Shown here in pieces: positions 6,741 through 8,127 of a stretch of 8,127 nt of DNA. The notes under the pieces were generated by a model. It searched no databases. It was not told the DNA's origin and was given only the letters and a program-made list of their open reading frames with translations. The translations under genes and the position numbers were made by a program. This DNA comes from Bacteroidetes bacterium GWA2_31_9b. Lineage in GTDB: Bacteria; Bacteroidota; Bacteroidia; Bacteroidales; UBA12077. Location: assembly GCA_001769005.1 (NCBI GenBank), contig MENE01000033.1, positions 6,861-14,987 on the forward strand, written 5' to 3'. The first letter of the stretch is position 1, and the number at the start of each line of letters is the position of its first letter.

Positions 6741-7436
6741 TTATTCAACAGGTTCGTTGAGTATATCCATAAATTCAGAAGTGTTCGCTTCTAGTTGAAA
6801 AACGACCTTTTCAATTTTAGCAACTAAAATATTGTAAGCAAGATAAGCCAATATACCAACTATAAGACCTGCAACGGTAGTAACCATCGCAGTATAAATT
6901 CCATCAGCCAACTTACTAACTACAATATTATTTCCCTCCATTGACATGGTATAAAAAGATTTAATCATACCCATAACAGTTCCAAGAAAACCAAGCATTG
7001 GAGCTGCACCGGCAACAGTAGCAAGAGTTGGTAAATTAGTTTCCAATTTTGAAACCTCCAGATTACCAACAGTTTCAATAGCCGCATTAATATCATTTAA
7101 TGGGCGCCCGATTCGTTGAAGTCCTTTTTCAATCATTCGAGCTACCGGACTATTTTTTGACTGACAAAGCGCTAAAGCTGATTCTAGTTTATCTTCGTGA
7201 ATATAATCTTTAATCCTATTCATAAAATTGATATCGGTTTCAGATGCTTTTTTAATTGCAAAAAACCGTTCAAAAAATATATATATTGCAACAAACGATA
7301 AAAGTACTATTGGAATCATTATCCATCCGCCTTTTAACGACATTTCCCAAAATGAAAGTTTAAGTTCACCCTGAATGGCAGGATTTGATAAATTTTCATT
7401 CAAGGTTGTTTGTATGAGTATAAATGAGTTAATCAT
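6741..7436 (-). CDS. exbB: MotA/TolQ/ExbB proton channel family protein
   Basis: ExbB forms the pentameric inner-membrane channel around ExbD. The 231-residue product has the three-helix layout: a helix at about 37-55 (GGWIMIPIVLLSFVAIYIFF), a cytoplasmic domain (about 60-135), then two helices at about 137-161 (LATVAGAAPMLGFLGTVMGM) and 178-205 (GIYTAMVTTVAGLIVGILAY), followed by a short cytoplasmic tail. The GTV and TTVAGL motifs carry the pore threonines T153 and T187, aligned by eye with T148 and T181 of E. coli ExbB. The position of the E. coli pore glutamate E176 appears to be T182 here (GIYTAM against GIAEAL). The start ATG (7434-7436) is followed by an N-terminal stretch of about 30 residues before the first helix. 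The gene leads the exbB-exbD-tonB unit and has a candidate promoter upstream in the 90-base gap to the tamB-like gene. Confidence 0.92.
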   Translation of the reverse strand: MINSFILIQTTLNENLSNPAIQGELKLSFWEMSLKGGWIMIPIVLLSFVAIYIFFERFFAIKKASETDINFMNRIKDYIHEDKLESALALCQSKNSPVARMIEKGLQRIGRPLNDINAAIETVGNLEVSKLETNLPTLATVAGAAPMLGFLGTVMGMIKSFYTMSMEGNNIVVSKLADGIYTAMVTTVAGLIVGILAYLAYNILVAKIEKVVFQLEANTSEFMDILNEPVE

Positions 7437-7467
7437 ATAAAATATAATTTAGAATATTTGTATTAAG

Positions 7468-7498
7468 TAAACGTAAACTATTAATCAATATTTCGCAA
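7468..7498 (-). promoter_or_regulatory. Candidate promoter of exbB-exbD-tonB
   Basis: On the minus strand, TTG (7498-7496) is followed after 20 bases by TACGTTTA (7475-7468), one mismatch from the Bacteroidota -7 consensus TAnnTTTG and at an acceptable distance from a -33 TTG. Transcription would start about 25 bases before the exbB ATG. The -7 region lies in a short tandem GTTTACGTTTAC. No Fur-box-like palindrome is seen here. Confidence 0.45.
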
Positions 7499-7526
7499 GT
7501 TAGAATTTTTGCATGCGATAAAAAAG

Positions 7527-8127
7527 TTATTTAATTATAATTTCTTCTTCTTTCTTCCCTGTAAGTTTATTCCAGAAACGATGATAAAGTTCTGAAAATG
7601 TGTTAAACTCTTCGCGATAAAAAATACCAATACCCTGTGTATATGGTGATTCTTCGTACATAAGCTTATCGTTAGCTTCGTTAAATGCTTTTACTCTTAA
7701 CTTACCACTTTTATTAATTTTAACATCCACATTAAAATCACCCACCAGATTACTTGCCTGCTCTGTTTGACCACCATAACCAAGATTCCCGTTAATACTA
7801 ACCCGATCATTAAGAATTTGGGTTGATAAAGCAACTTCAACCTGATCAGTACTAATTTCATCTCCAGGTCGATAATTTACACCAACATCCCATTCGTCAC
7901 TTATTTGCGATAACCAATGACTAAGTTGGTTTGACAACAATTCTGTTGTTGTTGTACTTGCAGAACCAGTTCCATATCCTGCCAATCCAAAATTTGACTG
8001 ATCGGGTTCTTCGTAAAAAAAGTTATTTATAATAAGTAATGACAAAAACTGCTTATTTAACTTTTCTTGTGTATTTATTATTGCTCGTACTTTATTTTTG
8101 GTATCCTCATCGGTTGTGGGAAGGTTA
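7527..8127 (-). CDS. TamB-like translocation and assembly module protein, C-terminal end, 5' partial
   Basis: The frame is open to the right edge of the window (it can be read from base 8126 on the minus strand), so only the last 199 or so residues of a much larger protein are present; the TTG at 8045 is internal. The sequence matches what I know of the C-terminal DUF490/TamB domain in Bacteroidota: LLSNQLSHWLSQISDEWDVG, VNYRPGDE, QVEVALSTQILNDRVSINGN, VGDFNVDVKINKSGKLRVKAF, and a closing YTQGIGIFYREEFNTFSEL. TamB is an inner-membrane-anchored periplasmic beta-structure protein that works with TamA/BamA-type partners and in lipid transport to the outer membrane. The stop at 7527-7529 is followed by a 90-base gap and then exbB on the same strand. 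No GC-rich terminator is seen in the gap, so partial read-through is possible. Confidence 0.88.
   Translation of the reverse strand, partial: NLPTTDEDTKNKVRAIINTQEKLNKQFLSLLIINNFFYEEPDQSNFGLAGYGTGSASTTTTELLSNQLSHWLSQISDEWDVGVNYRPGDEISTDQVEVALSTQILNDRVSINGNLGYGGQTEQASNLVGDFNVDVKINKSGKLRVKAFNEANDKLMYEESPYTQGIGIFYREEFNTFSELYHRFWNKLTGKKEEEIIIK

Noticed and set aside
7511..7516. GCATGC palindrome after the tamB-like gene as a terminator
   Set aside because: The stem is too short to form a hairpin with a loop, and no T-run follows it on the minus strand.

Overview
The window looks like an ordinary chromosomal segment of a Bacteroidota bacterium, probably of the Bacteroidales type, though genus cannot be read from it. 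The signs are AT-rich DNA, start codons without Shine-Dalgarno sequences, -7 elements resembling TAnnTTTG, a TonB with an acidic/lysine-rich and then Gly/Asn/Ser-rich linker, the Bacteroidota-style C-terminus of TamB, and the gene order RSH - Fur - PurA. No phage, IS element, CRISPR array, tRNA or rRNA is seen.

Layout: the left two thirds is read on the plus strand. It opens inside the gene for a long RelA/SpoT-type (p)ppGpp enzyme (regulatory half only). A Fur-type metalloregulator follows, then purA (adenylosuccinate synthase), glyA (serine hydroxymethyltransferase) and a TauE/SafE (TSUP) membrane transporter. Clear intrinsic terminators follow fur, purA and glyA, so purA, glyA and the transporter can probably each be transcribed on their own. 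The right third is read on the minus strand. In order of transcription it holds the 3' end of a TamB-like gene (running off the right edge), then exbB, exbD and tonB, tightly packed behind a candidate promoter. The two gene sets converge with only 9 bases between stop codons (5487-5495).

Functionally, the left block joins nucleotide and one-carbon metabolism with global regulation: (p)ppGpp is a known inhibitor of PurA in many bacteria, and GlyA supplies glycine and one-carbon units to purine synthesis. The right block serves the envelope: ExbB-ExbD-TonB energises outer-membrane transport with the proton motive force, and TamB belongs to outer-membrane protein or lipid trafficking.

I found no convincing undescribed system. 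The items most worth checking are a pair of mutually exclusive small hairpins over the fur stop codon, an apparent Thr in place of the usual membrane Glu of ExbB, a perfect dyad in the glyA upstream region, and the RSH-Fur-PurA linkage. Promoter calls are by eye and tentative.
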